A stretch of DNA of 64,000 nucleotides from the NCBI GenBank assembly GCA_965212025.1, contig OZ243039.1, positions 744,001 to 808,000 on the forward strand, in the 5' to 3' direction. Both the position numbers and the translations under genes were made by a program. The notes beneath the pieces were generated by a model. That model was not told the DNA's origin. It ran no database searches and saw only the letters and a list, made by a program, of their open reading frames with translations. Below, in pieces: positions 16,875 to 26,001 of this stretch. The number at the start of each line of letters is the position of its first letter. The first letter of the stretch is position 1. The stretch is from G965212025 sp965212025 (GTDB lineage Bacteria > Pseudomonadota > Gammaproteobacteria > Poriferisulfidales > Oxydemutatoraceae).

Positions 16875-18251
16875 CTAGTTTCCCAGCATGCTCCGCAATC
16901 TTTTGTATTCTTCGTGAAGCTGTGGATCTGTCTTTTGCAGTTCTTTTACTTTTCTCAACGAATGCAACACGGTGGCATGATCCCGACCGCCAAAAGAATC
17001 TCCAATACGGGACAAACTCAAGTTGGTCGTTTCTTTTGATAGGGAAATGGCAATTTGGCGGGCACGCACCACTGCTCGGTTTCTTTTTGGAGACAGCAGA
17101 TCAGAGACCCTGATGTTGTAATAGTTAGCCACTGTCGACCTAATATTCTCCACAGAATTTATGGTCGCATTGGCCGCCACAAGATTTACCAAAGCCAATT
17201 TGGCAACATCCAGGGTGATTTCCTTGTCATCGAAAAACCCGGAAAAAGCAGAAACGGTTGCCAGGCAACCTTCGAGCTCTCTAACGTTCGAACGCGCATT
17301 TGAAGCAATAAAAAAAGCAACGTCTTGTGACAGGGATATCCCTCTTTCCTCGCTTTTCTTCTCCAGTATTGCGACCCGGGTTTCAATTTCAGGAGGATAA
17401 ACTTCCTGAACCACCCCACAGCCAAACCGGGATCTTAGACGTTCTTCCACGCCTGTCAGTTTTTTTGGATATCTGTCACAAGTCAAGACTATCCGGTTCT
17501 GTTTTTCGAACAGAGAATTGAAAGTGTGAAAAAACTCTTCCTGCGTCTGCGTCTTTTTTATGAACAGCTGGATGTCGTCAACCAGAATTGCATCCAGAGA
17601 CCGATAGTAGTTTTTAAATTCGCTGATGAGTCCGTTTTTAATCGCGTGCACCATGCCGGAAACAAAGTTTTCGGACTGGATGTAAACGACTTTCGCGGAC
17701 TGATCCAGCTCAATCATCCGGTTGCCGATGGCGTTCAGTAAATGGGTTTTCCCAAGCCCCACTCCACCGTATAAAAACAGCAGATTGCTGCCATTTTCTT
17801 TCGTGTTGGCATTTTTGTCTGTGTTGGCAATGTTTTTCGCCATCGCCAGTGCCATCTGATTGGATTTTCCTTCAACAAAATTGTCGAAACAGTACGCCGG
17901 GTTAAATTTACGTGTTGGTGGCAGAAAAAAAGACTCTTTTCCGTTGTTTTCTTTTTTGACTGTTGCCCTCTTTTCGTTGACCCCGCCGATTTTCAGGAAA
18001 ATTTGCCAGCTGTCTTCAAGTTTCTCCCGAAAGAATTTTTTAATTTTATCCAGGGCATGTTCTTCCACCCAATCCCGCGCGTATAAATTTGGAGCCAGCA
18101 AAAACAGGTTGTTTCTTCTCAGTTGCAGTTGCAGTGGACGGATCCAGGTGTTTATGTTCTCCTCACCTATCTGAACTTCAAGATCTTCAACGCATTGAAG
18201 CCAGAGGGTTTTTAGGGGGGAGCGTGAGCTTCTTTTACTGTTTTCTGTCAC
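16875..18251 (-). CDS. dnaA: Chromosomal replication initiator DnaA
   Basis: 458 residues. Domain I reads LWLQCVEDLEVQIGEENINTW-like at the start. Domain III has Walker A GGVGLGKTHLLNAIGNRM, Walker B LVDDIQLF and the sensor region RSRFGCGVV. Domain IV ends with the DnaA-box binding signature SLSRIGDSFGGRDHATVLHSLRKV. The usual hydrophilic linker domain II is short. It initiates replication at oriC. Divergent rpmH lies 131 bases away, the standard gammaproteobacterial layout. Confidence 0.98.
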   Translation of the reverse strand: MTENSKRSSRSPLKTLWLQCVEDLEVQIGEENINTWIRPLQLQLRRNNLFLLAPNLYARDWVEEHALDKIKKFFREKLEDSWQIFLKIGGVNEKRATVKKENNGKESFFLPPTRKFNPAYCFDNFVEGKSNQMALAMAKNIANTDKNANTKENGSNLLFLYGGVGLGKTHLLNAIGNRMIELDQSAKVVYIQSENFVSGMVHAIKNGLISEFKNYYRSLDAILVDDIQLFIKKTQTQEEFFHTFNSLFEKQNRIVLTCDRYPKKLTGVEERLRSRFGCGVVQEVYPPEIETRVAILEKKSEERGISLSQDVAFFIASNARSNVRELEGCLATVSAFSGFFDDKEITLDVAKLALVNLVAANATINSVENIRSTVANYYNIRVSDLLSPKRNRAVVRARQIAISLSKETTNLSLSRIGDSFGGRDHATVLHSLRKVKELQKTDPQLHEEYKRLRSMLGN

Positions 18252-18327
18252 AAACTACTGGTTGAAACGGACTTGGAACGCCCAGATTTGGAAAAATCCG
18301 CGCTGGCGGGGATTGTATAAACATTGC

Positions 18328-18356
18328 TTGTTCTTGACAAGAATGAATAATATGCT
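18328..18356 (+). promoter_or_regulatory. Candidate sigma-70 promoter for rpmH
   Basis: TTGTTC (18328-18333), a 17-base spacer and TATGCT (18351-18356) fit a sigma-70 promoter 27 bases before the rpmH ATG. An overlapping TTGACA at 18334 is an alternative -35 with poorer spacing. The position between dnaA and rpmH is where this promoter is expected. Confidence 0.5.
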
Positions 18357-18382
18357 AGCGTTCACTGCCGCAGGAAAAAGTA

Positions 18383-18517
18383 ATGAAAAGAACATTTCAG
18401 CCAAGCATCAGGAAGCGTAAAAGAAGACACGGATTTCGTGCCCGTATGCAGGATTGTGCCGGTCGCGCAGTCATCGCGAGGCGGCGTAAAAAAGGGCGAA
18501 CACGCCTCTCAGCCTGA
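18383..18517 (+). CDS. rpmH: Large ribosomal subunit protein bL34
   Basis: 44 codons plus stop, starting MKRTFQPSIRKRKRRHGFRARM, the invariant start of bL34. The rest is Arg/Lys-rich (ARRRKKGRTRLSA). One substitution is odd: the usual T-x-x-GR near residue 24 reads QDCAGRAVI, with a Cys. It is the first gene of the rightward rpmH-rnpA-yidC-mnmE-mnmG set and is the smallest conserved gene in the window. Confidence 0.97.
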   Translation: MKRTFQPSIRKRKRRHGFRARMQDCAGRAVIARRRKKGRTRLSA

Positions 18518-18545
18518 CTTTAGTTACCTATTACATAAGGTCGTG

Positions 18546-18929
18546 GTGTCCGGGTTCGTGGGCGCACAGGAAAAGTTTCCAAAGACCGGAAGGATTTGCC
18601 GCAAAAAGGACTTTGATGCGGTTTTCAAGAGCACAAATTTAAGACCGCAAAGGAGCAGGATCTTTGTTGTGCATCTAAAAAGAAACGGCTTGGGTCATCC
18701 CCGTCTGGGTCTTTGTGTTTCGCGTCGTGTTTCTAAAAAAGCAGTGGAAAGGAACCGTATAAAAAGAGCGATACGTGAAAGTTTTCGCAGGTACGCGCTT
18801 GCTGACCTTGACATGGTTGTGGTTTGCAAGCCAAGTGAAAAATCCCCGTCTCAAGCTCAATTGGGTGCTTATTTGCAAGCAGTCTGGGAGAAAATTTTGC
18901 AGACAGAGAAGATGAGCAGCCATGCTTGA
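18546..18929 (+). CDS. rnpA: Ribonuclease P protein component
   Basis: The product shows the RnpA pattern: RICRKKDFDAVFKS at the N-terminus, FVVHLKRN, LGLCVSRRVSKKAVERNRIKRAIRESFR (the RNR signature) and a helical C-terminus. With the RNA subunit it matures tRNA 5' ends. The start is uncertain: GTG 18546 has AAGG at suitable spacing, and GTG 18558 is another option. The frame is open further upstream into rpmH. The end overlaps yidC by 8 bases. yidD, normally between rnpA and yidC, is absent. Confidence 0.92.
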   Translation: MSGFVGAQEKFPKTGRICRKKDFDAVFKSTNLRPQRSRIFVVHLKRNGLGHPRLGLCVSRRVSKKAVERNRIKRAIRESFRRYALADLDMVVVCKPSEKSPSQAQLGAYLQAVWEKILQTEKMSSHA

Positions 18930-20631
18930 CAGCTTACGGTTTCCCTTTTATCTGGGTTTGGGTTTCGTGCTGGTTCTCCTTTTTCAGAACTGGCAGGAAT
19001 TTAATGAAAAACCACTGCCGGGTTTCGAACCTAATGAAAGAACGGCTTCCTTTCCTGCGCATGAGTCCGCACCTGAAGACCTTCCGGACGCGGGATCTGC
19101 TACTCCATTGCAAAGAGATTCTGCTTCCTCTCTGGATCTGCCGGATGTCGTTGCTGATCAAAATCAGTGGCTTCGCGTTGAAACGGATACATTTATTGTC
19201 TGGCTCAGTCCCCGAGGTGGTGACATCAAGCAGCTTGATTTGCCTAAAATCGCCCTTTCAAACGCACAGCCTGACAAGCCTTTCAGTCTGCTCACTTCCA
19301 CAGGCAGACACTACAACATGCAAAGCGGTCTGTTACATGACCGGCTGTCCGGTATTTCCGCCGAAGGCACCGCCCGTCTGGCTCCTTCACACCATGCGCT
19401 CTTCCAAAGCAGGAAACAGGAATACCGTATGGAAAACCATCAGGACACGCTGACCGTCCCGCTTTTCTGGCGCAACGATGTGACGGGGGTGGAAGTGGTA
19501 AAGCGCTATGTTTTTGACAGAGGAAAATATCTTTTCAGCGTTGAACATGTCGTCAAAAACTTGGGAAATGTTGCCTGGACAGGGCGCCAATATCGCCAAT
19601 TACGCCGCGCCGAACCAGCTGGGGGAGGTGAGACAAAGCTCATTTATACCTATACGGGGCCGGCCTATTACGACGGGTCGTACCACAAAGTGTCTTTTGA
19701 AGACATCCAGGAGTCGCCGTTGGGAGAGTCTTTGAACGGTGGATGGGCAGCCATGCTGCAGCATTACTTTCTGTCAGCGCTCATCCCGGCACAAAGTGAA
19801 GTGAACGATCTTTACACGAAAGCAGTCAGGGGTTCTTCGTATGCGGAATACCTTATTGGGATGCGCTCTCAGCCGCTGGTCGTGCGTCCAGGTGAATCCG
19901 GAACCTTCACGACACAGGTTTATGCGGGTCCCAAGCTACAAAACCGGCTTGAAGAAATTACCGAGGGCTTGGAGCTGTCCACTGATTACGGGATTTTTAG
20001 CATTTTTTCCAAGCCTTTGTTCTGGTTGCTGGACAAAATTCACACCTACGTTGGGAACTGGGGCTGGTCAATTATTTTGTTGACCCTCATTATCAAGCTG
20101 GTGTTTTACAAACTCTCGGAAACGAGCTATCGGGCGATGGCGAAGATGAAAAAATTTCAGCCTCGTGTTGCTACGCTCCGGGAACGTTTCAAGGATGACC
20201 GAAGCCGCATGCAGCAGGAAATGATGGAGTTGTACAAGCGCGAAAAAGTCAATCCGCTTAGCGGCTGTTTGCCGATACTGGTGCAAATCCCCGTTTTTAT
20301 CGCCCTGTACTGGGTACTCCTGGAAAGCGTGGAGCTGCGCCAGACACCGTTTATGCTTTGGATACAAGACCTTTCCACGCGCGATCCCTATTTTGTGTTA
20401 CCGCTCCTGATGGGCGCCTCCATGTTCGCGCAGCAGAAAATGAGTCCGGCGCCCCCGGATCCCATGCAGGCGAAAATCATGATGGCTTTGCCAATTGTAT
20501 TCACCGTTTTTTTCGCTTTTTTCCCGGCAGGCCTGGTGCTGTACTGGCTGAGCAACAACTTGCTTTCAATTGGCCAACAGTCTTTAATCAATCGGCGCTT
20601 TCAGGCAGAAGAGAAAGCCCGAAACGCCTGA
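18922..20631 (+). CDS. yidC: Membrane protein insertase YidC
   Basis: 569 residues of the Gram-negative YidC type: an N-terminal helix (FYLGLGFVLVLLFQNW), a large periplasmic domain, then the insertase core. The core contains NWGWSIILLTLIIKLVFYKLS, the cytoplasmic segment EMMELYKREKVNPLSGCLPILVQIPVFIALYWVL, and FFAFFPAGLVLYWLSNNLLSIGQQ. It inserts and folds inner-membrane proteins with or without Sec. It starts inside the end of rnpA and is followed after 6 bases by mnmE. Confidence 0.97.
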   Translation: MLDSLRFPFYLGLGFVLVLLFQNWQEFNEKPLPGFEPNERTASFPAHESAPEDLPDAGSATPLQRDSASSLDLPDVVADQNQWLRVETDTFIVWLSPRGGDIKQLDLPKIALSNAQPDKPFSLLTSTGRHYNMQSGLLHDRLSGISAEGTARLAPSHHALFQSRKQEYRMENHQDTLTVPLFWRNDVTGVEVVKRYVFDRGKYLFSVEHVVKNLGNVAWTGRQYRQLRRAEPAGGGETKLIYTYTGPAYYDGSYHKVSFEDIQESPLGESLNGGWAAMLQHYFLSALIPAQSEVNDLYTKAVRGSSYAEYLIGMRSQPLVVRPGESGTFTTQVYAGPKLQNRLEEITEGLELSTDYGIFSIFSKPLFWLLDKIHTYVGNWGWSIILLTLIIKLVFYKLSETSYRAMAKMKKFQPRVATLRERFKDDRSRMQQEMMELYKREKVNPLSGCLPILVQIPVFIALYWVLLESVELRQTPFMLWIQDLSTRDPYFVLPLLMGASMFAQQKMSPAPPDPMQAKIMMALPIVFTVFFAFFPAGLVLYWLSNNLLSIGQQSLINRRFQAEEKARNA

Positions 20632-20637
20632 AAGCTT

Positions 20638-22002
20638 TTGAACAGCGACGCTGACACCATTGTTGCTGTTGCCACACCGCCGGGCAGTGGCGCCATCGCC
20701 ATAGTGCGTCTGAGCGGCTCGGCAGTCCCCGACATTGCAAGTACAGTTCTCGGGTCTTTGCCGCGCCCAAGAGAAGCGGTATTCCGGCGCTTTCGCGATG
20801 CATCGGGAAAGGTCATTGATGAAGGAATTGGGCTTTTTTTCTCCGCACCACACAGCTTCAGCGGAGAGGATATGCTCGAAATCCACGTCCACGGCAGCCT
20901 TGCCGTGCTGGATCAGATCAATGCGCTGTTACTGTCTTTGGGTGCCCGCATGGCAAGTCCGGGTGAATTTAGCCGGCGCGCATTTTGTAACGGCAAGTAC
21001 GACTTGCTACAACTTGAAGGCATTGCCGATCTGATCAGCAGTGCCGGAGCGAGTGCAGCGCGGGGAGCGCAACGCTCCTTACAAGGTGAATTTTCAAAAA
21101 CGATCCGGGGTTTTTGCAAAACGCTGGAAAGCCTGCGAGTGGAGGTGGAAGCGGATATAGATTTTTTCGCCGACGATCCGCACGAAATTACCGGTGAGAC
21201 TCTGAGTTCGCGTCTTAACGCCTTGCACGAAGGACTTCTGGACACCTTGCGCAAGGCACAGCGCGGCAAAAGGCTCAGTAGCGGCGCGCAGTTGGCAATT
21301 GCAGGGCAACCCAATGTCGGAAAATCGACGCTTTTTAACTGTCTTGCGGGGCGTGATGAAGCCATCGTCAGCGACGTTGCCGGAACCACACGCGATGTTT
21401 TGCGTTGTGAGGTCTTGCTTCGGGGTATACCGGTCACGGTGCACGACACGGCTGGTTTGCACGCAGGAAGTGCTGATGCCATCGAAGCGGAGGGCATGAA
21501 ACGGGCGAGGGACACCTTTTGGCAATCCGATTTAGTGCTGCTTTTAGTGGCTGCAGAGACCGGCTTTGGCAAGGAGGAAAAAGCGTTGCTTTCGGCACTG
21601 ACAGATGAGGATATCAATACCATCGTGGTTTGCAACAAGGCGGATTTGCTGGACGACCTCACGATGCAAAATTTGCGTTTTGGGGATTTGGAGACACCAC
21701 CACTGATGATTTCTGCAAAAACCAGGGGGGGCATTGGTACTTTGATCGATCAACTGCTGTGTTCCTTGAATGCGCCAGGTGAGACCGAGGACGTCTTTGT
21801 TGCCAGGGCGCGGCATATCCACGGCTTACAGAGCTGCATTCAGTCTCTGCAAAGTGCGCGTGGTGCCCTTGGTACCGGGCTTTTGGAGGTGGTGGCTGAA
21901 GAACTGGCGCAGGGAAGGCAAGCACTGGCCGAGCTCGTTGGAGAACAGACAACGGAGGCTCTTCTCGGTGAAATCTTTTCAAGCTTTTGTGTGGGCAAGT
22001 AG
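20638..22002 (+). CDS. mnmE: tRNA modification GTPase MnmE
   Basis: 454 residues from a TTG at 20638, the only start that keeps the N-terminal DTIVAVATPPGSGAIAIVRLSG. Other features are YDLLQLEGIADLI, the G1 motif AGQPNVGKSTLFN, GTTRD (G2), the DTAG G3 motif, NKAD (G4) and the C-terminal FCVGK, with Val replacing Ile in the usual FCIGK; the conserved Cys is kept. With MnmG it makes the 5-carboxymethylaminomethyl group on U34 of certain tRNAs. mnmG follows after about 240 bases. Confidence 0.96.
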   Translation: MNSDADTIVAVATPPGSGAIAIVRLSGSAVPDIASTVLGSLPRPREAVFRRFRDASGKVIDEGIGLFFSAPHSFSGEDMLEIHVHGSLAVLDQINALLLSLGARMASPGEFSRRAFCNGKYDLLQLEGIADLISSAGASAARGAQRSLQGEFSKTIRGFCKTLESLRVEVEADIDFFADDPHEITGETLSSRLNALHEGLLDTLRKAQRGKRLSSGAQLAIAGQPNVGKSTLFNCLAGRDEAIVSDVAGTTRDVLRCEVLLRGIPVTVHDTAGLHAGSADAIEAEGMKRARDTFWQSDLVLLLVAAETGFGKEEKALLSALTDEDINTIVVCNKADLLDDLTMQNLRFGDLETPPLMISAKTRGGIGTLIDQLLCSLNAPGETEDVFVARARHIHGLQSCIQSLQSARGALGTGLLEVVAEELAQGRQALAELVGEQTTEALLGEIFSSFCVGK

Positions 22003-22245
22003 CGGGTAATTCTGGCTAAGCTTGCCCGATTGAAGGTCGCCACGGTTAAAACAAGGCAGAAGAGCCCGCTACAGGGAAGAAGGATGATTCGGTCACGAGC
22101 GCAAGTGGTACGAAGAGATGCAAGTGGGGCGGGAGGAAGAGCATGGCAATCAGTTATGACAAAGGAAGTCCCTTATAATTCCCACGGTTTTTTATTGGTC
22201 GTTTCCCTTTGGATCCGCGCTTCTTTTGATGCCTGAATTTGCAAT

Positions 22246-24135
22246 ATGTCAAAGTCTTTTGTTTATGACGTTATCGTAATCGGTGGTGGTCACGCCGGCT
22301 GCGAAGCGGCTTTGGCTGCAGCTCGCTGCGGAGCCGAGACCCTTCTGGTTACGCATAGCCTGGACACCTTGGGGCAAATGAGCTGCAACCCGGCGATTGG
22401 GGGTGTGGGAAAAAGCCAGCTGGTTGCAGAAATTGATGCTCTGGGGGGAATGATGGCGACTGCCGCTGATCGTGCCGGCATCCATTTTAGAACGCTCAAC
22501 ATGAGCAAAGGACCCGCGGTGCGCGCCACCCGGGCGCAAACAGATCGCCAGATTTACCGGAAAGTGGTTCGCAGCCTGTTGGAAGAAGAACAAAAGCTGT
22601 ATTTTTTGCAGGAAAAAGTGAACGATCTTCTGCTGAAAAACCAGGCTGTGCAGGGTGTGGTTACGGGTTTGGGTCTGCGTCTTTATGCACCAGCACTTGT
22701 GTTGACCGTCGGCACCTTTCTCGCCGGACGTATCCACGTCGGGGATTCCCAGGAGACCGGCGGTCGTGCCGGAGCGCCGGCGTCCAATCGCTTGGCTGCG
22801 CGTTTGCGAGAGTTGAATGCAGGCACACAGCGCCTGAAAACGGGAACACCACCACGAATTGACGGACGCTCAGTCGATTTTACGGGTTTGGAGGTGCAGG
22901 AAAGCGAGCACCCCCTTCCAGCGATGTCATTCCTCGGCAGCGATGCCGATCACCCCAGACAGGTGCCCTGCCACCTGACTCGCACCAATGAAAGCACGCA
23001 CGCCATCGTTCGAGACGCACTCGCCAAGTCGCCTCTGTTCAGCGGCGCAATCAGTGCTCCCGGCCCGCGTTACTGCCCTTCCATTGAAGACAAGGTAGTG
23101 CGTTTTGCACAGCGTGACTGGCACCGGATTTTTATTGAGCCTGAGGGGCTCAGTACCAGCACCGTGTACCCGAATGGTATTTCCACGAGTTTGCCTTACG
23201 ACTCACAAGTGGCGATGCTGCATTCCATAAAAGGTTTTGAGAATGCGCGAATCACAGCTCCGGGCTATGCCATCGAATACGATTATTTTGATCCACGAAG
23301 GCTACATAGGAGTTTTGAATCGAAGGATATTTCCGGTTTGTTTTTAGCGGGTCAGATTAACGGAAGCACCGGGTACGAGGAAGCGGCGGCGCAAGGTCTT
23401 CTGGCAGGCTTGAACGCGTCTCGCAGCAGTGCCGGAAAGGAGCCTTGGTTCCCGATGCGCTCAGAGGCCGCCATAGGGGTTTTGCTTGATGACTTGACGA
23501 TGAGAGGAATTACAGAGCCATACCGGATGTTCAGCAGCCGAATGGAGCACCGTCTTTGCCTGCGCGAAGACAATGCGGATTTGCGCCTGACCCCCCGCGG
23601 TCGCGAACTGGGTCTGGTGGATGACCGGCGCTGGCGGATGTTTGTCGACAAGCAAGAAGCGATTGAACGCGAACAGGCGCGTTTGCGTGCAACCTCTTTC
23701 AACCCTGCGGTGGTAAAGGCGAAATTTGCTGCCAATGGCGGGTCACTGCCGTCATTCTGTACCGGTGAATCTTTGTTGATGCAGCCCGGCATCAGTTACG
23801 CGGACGTGGCGCAGCAGGCAGGCTTTTCTGAGCCGGAACAGAACCCGCAAGTCGTGAAGCAACTGGAAATTCAGGCACTTTATGCGGGACACATCAAACG
23901 CCAGGAACGGGAAATTGAAAAACTGAAGGATCGGGAAAGACAGCACATCAGCGCGAGCTTTGATTTTTCCAAAATTTCCGGCCTGTCGAATGAGGTTCGG
24001 GACAAGCTGGAGAGATTTCGCCCGCGAACCGTCGGGCAGGCAAGCCGTCTTGAAGGTGTCACGCCAGTGAGCATGTCGTTACTGCTGACGTACTTGAAAA
24101 AAGAGGAGGAGGCCTGTGGACGAGTCCCGAAGTGA
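22246..24135 (+). CDS. mnmG: tRNA modification enzyme MnmG (GidA)
   Basis: 629 residues. The FAD-binding start VIVIGGGHAGCEAALAAARCG is followed by LGQMSCNPAIGGVGKSQLV, the phrase NMSKGPAVRATRAQTDR, VGTFLAGRIHVG and GRAGAPASNRLAARL. The domain GLFLAGQINGSTGYEEAAAQGL and the C-terminal helical region GLSNEVRDKLERFRPRTVGQASRLEGVTP-type complete the family pattern. It pairs with MnmE. The 243-base gap upstream contains TATAAT near 22173 that could serve as its own promoter. Its end overlaps a small ORF. Confidence 0.97.
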   Translation: MSKSFVYDVIVIGGGHAGCEAALAAARCGAETLLVTHSLDTLGQMSCNPAIGGVGKSQLVAEIDALGGMMATAADRAGIHFRTLNMSKGPAVRATRAQTDRQIYRKVVRSLLEEEQKLYFLQEKVNDLLLKNQAVQGVVTGLGLRLYAPALVLTVGTFLAGRIHVGDSQETGGRAGAPASNRLAARLRELNAGTQRLKTGTPPRIDGRSVDFTGLEVQESEHPLPAMSFLGSDADHPRQVPCHLTRTNESTHAIVRDALAKSPLFSGAISAPGPRYCPSIEDKVVRFAQRDWHRIFIEPEGLSTSTVYPNGISTSLPYDSQVAMLHSIKGFENARITAPGYAIEYDYFDPRRLHRSFESKDISGLFLAGQINGSTGYEEAAAQGLLAGLNASRSSAGKEPWFPMRSEAAIGVLLDDLTMRGITEPYRMFSSRMEHRLCLREDNADLRLTPRGRELGLVDDRRWRMFVDKQEAIEREQARLRATSFNPAVVKAKFAANGGSLPSFCTGESLLMQPGISYADVAQQAGFSEPEQNPQVVKQLEIQALYAGHIKRQEREIEKLKDRERQHISASFDFSKISGLSNEVRDKLERFRPRTVGQASRLEGVTPVSMSLLLTYLKKEEEACGRVPK

Positions 24136-24274
24136 GGTGCAGTCGCATGTCATGGACAGCTTATGGAGCCCTGCTGTTGAAAAGTCGGGATTTGGACTTG
24201 CCGCTGAAGCCGTTGATTCGGCAAGACGGGTGAACAGGTGGTCTGGATCAGTTGCCGAAAGTTCTGCTGCTTAA
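24116..24274 (+). CDS. Small ORF in the position of rsmG
   Basis: A GTG at 24116, preceded by a strong GAGGAGGA, opens 52 codons that overlap the mnmG end by 20 bases and stop 9 bases before the likely parA start. The product (starting VDESRSEVQSHVMDSLW) is hydrophilic with no recognised domain. In most gammaproteobacteria rsmG (16S rRNA G527 methyltransferase) occupies this position; this ORF has none of its motifs. It could be a real small protein, an rsmG remnant beyond recognition, or a coupling ORF for parA. Confidence 0.35.
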   Translation: MDESRSEVQSHVMDSLWSPAVEKSGFGLAAEAVDSARRVNRWSGSVAESSAA

Positions 24275-24283
24275 GGGGTGTCG

Positions 24284-25138
24284 ATGCTCTTTTTGAGCAG
24301 ATTGAACAGGTTTGCGGAAACGACTCAAGCGCGGCTGCACACTAGACGGGCGACACCTTTGACGAGAAAAATAGCGATTGCCAACCAAAAAGGTGGCGTT
24401 GGGAAAACCACAACGGCGATCAATTTGGCAGCTTCTCTGACGGTTGTGGGTTCAAGGACTCTGGTCATAGATATGGACCCACAAGGCAATGCGACCACGA
24501 GCAGTGGCATTGATAAAAACAAAGTCGAAAACACCGCGGCGGATTTATTGCTCGGAAAAAAGACCTTGCCAGAGTGCGTGATGATGGCGGCGGCCGGAAA
24601 TTATGCGGTGGTTGCGGGAAACGAGACCCTGATAGCGGCGGAGATGGAGCTGCATGACGTTGAGAACAGGGAGCTTTGTCTGCAAAAAGCATTGTCTGGT
24701 ATGCTTGATGACTATCGCTTTGTTTTGTTCGATAGTCCCCCGACCCTAAACTTGCTGACGGTGAATGTTCTGGCAGCAGCGGATGAAGTCCTCGCGCCCA
24801 TACAATGCGAGTTTTTTGCGCTTGAGGGGATTTCCGCTTTGCTGGAATCGATCCGGGAAATTCGAACCCGAGTGAATAGTGAGTTACGTTTAACTGGGGC
24901 ATTGCGCACGATGTTTGATCCGAGAAATAATTTGGCACTGGACGTCTCGAGACAGCTGGAAGCGTATTTTGGAGACGATCTGCTCCGCAGCATCATTCCG
25001 CGTAATGTCACCCTGGCTGAGGCACCGAGTCATGGCATGCCTGCGCTTTGTTATGACAGCAAGGCACGAGGTAGCCAGGCTTATATGATGCTGGCTGGCG
25101 AAATTCTCAGTCGCGAAGCAGCCAGGAGATGCCAGTGA
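24284..25138 (+). CDS. parA: Chromosome partitioning ATPase ParA
   Basis: 284 residues from ATG 24284 (AAGGGG at 5 bases); GTG 24278 is an alternative. The deviant Walker A IANQKGGVGKTTTAINLAA, the segment VIDMDPQGNATTSSGID and Walker B FVLFDSPPTLNLLTVN define a Soj/ParA ATPase. The 28 residues before the Walker motif are longer than usual. ParA moves ParB-parS complexes along the nucleoid. It overlaps parB, and parS sites lie at 14198 and 14880. Confidence 0.95.
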   Translation: MLFLSRLNRFAETTQARLHTRRATPLTRKIAIANQKGGVGKTTTAINLAASLTVVGSRTLVIDMDPQGNATTSSGIDKNKVENTAADLLLGKKTLPECVMMAAAGNYAVVAGNETLIAAEMELHDVENRELCLQKALSGMLDDYRFVLFDSPPTLNLLTVNVLAAADEVLAPIQCEFFALEGISALLESIREIRTRVNSELRLTGALRTMFDPRNNLALDVSRQLEAYFGDDLLRSIIPRNVTLAEAPSHGMPALCYDSKARGSQAYMMLAGEILSREAARRCQ

Positions 25139-26001
25139 AACGCACCCGCCGCAACGCGCTCGGTCGTCTGGGCATGGACGCCCTGTTATCGACCAAGCGC
25201 CCGAGCGAATCCCACGCGCAGGAACTGAAGCACCTGTCCATAGCCGCGATTCATTCCAACCCCTACCAGCCACGTACGCATATAAACGAGGCAGACCTCG
25301 TGACTTTGGCGGACTCCATAAAAAAACAAGGGATTTTGCAACCCTTGCTGGTTCGCGCGGTAAAGGATGGAAATTATGAGCTGATCGCCGGGGAGAGACG
25401 GCTGCGCGCCGCCAAAATGGCGGGGCAGGAAAAGGTTCCGGTCTTGGTGAAGGAAGCGACTGATCAAGACTTGGCAGTGCTGGCTCTCGTCGAGAATATT
25501 CAGCGTTCCAACCTGAATGTCCTGGATGAGGCGGAGTCGTACAGGAAGCTGATGGCCACTTTCAAGTATACGCAACGGGTGGTTGCCGATCTGACCGGAC
25601 GGTCACGTCCGGCAGTTGCCAACTTGGTGCGCCTGCTGGAACTTTCCGCAAAACCCCGCGAGTTGTTACGACAGGGGAAGCTGGAAATGGGTCAGGCTCG
25701 GGTGCTTCTGCGTCTGCCGCCCGAGAAACAGGTTGAAGCAGCAGAAGTCATTGTTACAAAACAGTTATCGGTGCGGCGGAGTGAGGCTTTGGTTGACGCG
25801 CTCCTGAATCCACGTCCTCCAAAAGCCGTCGACGTCGCAGTAGCTGACCACGAGACGGCCAGTCTTGAGAAGGAGCTGAGTGATCGCCTGGGTACGCCGG
25901 TCAGCGTGTCGCATCACAAAAGCGGTCGCGGAAAACTGTTGATACGCTATGCCAATCTGGATGTTTTGGAAGGAGTCCTGGAGCTGTTGCGTCGTCGATG
26001 A
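25135..26001 (+). CDS. parB: Chromosome partitioning protein ParB
   Basis: About 288 residues from GTG 25135, which overlaps the parA stop and has AGGAG at 6 bases; ATG 25129 lies inside that site. The N-terminus reads ALGRLGMDALLS. The nuclease-like CTPase part has IHSNPYQPR, the segment ELIAGERRLRAAKMAG and LALVENIQRSNLNVLDEAES. A helix-turn-helix (VVADLTGRSRPAVANLVRLLEL) binds parS. It loads on parS and spreads as a CTP-dependent clamp. ribF follows with an ATGA overlap. Confidence 0.95.
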   Translation: MKRTRRNALGRLGMDALLSTKRPSESHAQELKHLSIAAIHSNPYQPRTHINEADLVTLADSIKKQGILQPLLVRAVKDGNYELIAGERRLRAAKMAGQEKVPVLVKEATDQDLAVLALVENIQRSNLNVLDEAESYRKLMATFKYTQRVVADLTGRSRPAVANLVRLLELSAKPRELLRQGKLEMGQARVLLRLPPEKQVEAAEVIVTKQLSVRRSEALVDALLNPRPPKAVDVAVADHETASLEKELSDRLGTPVSVSHHKSGRGKLLIRYANLDVLEGVLELLRRR

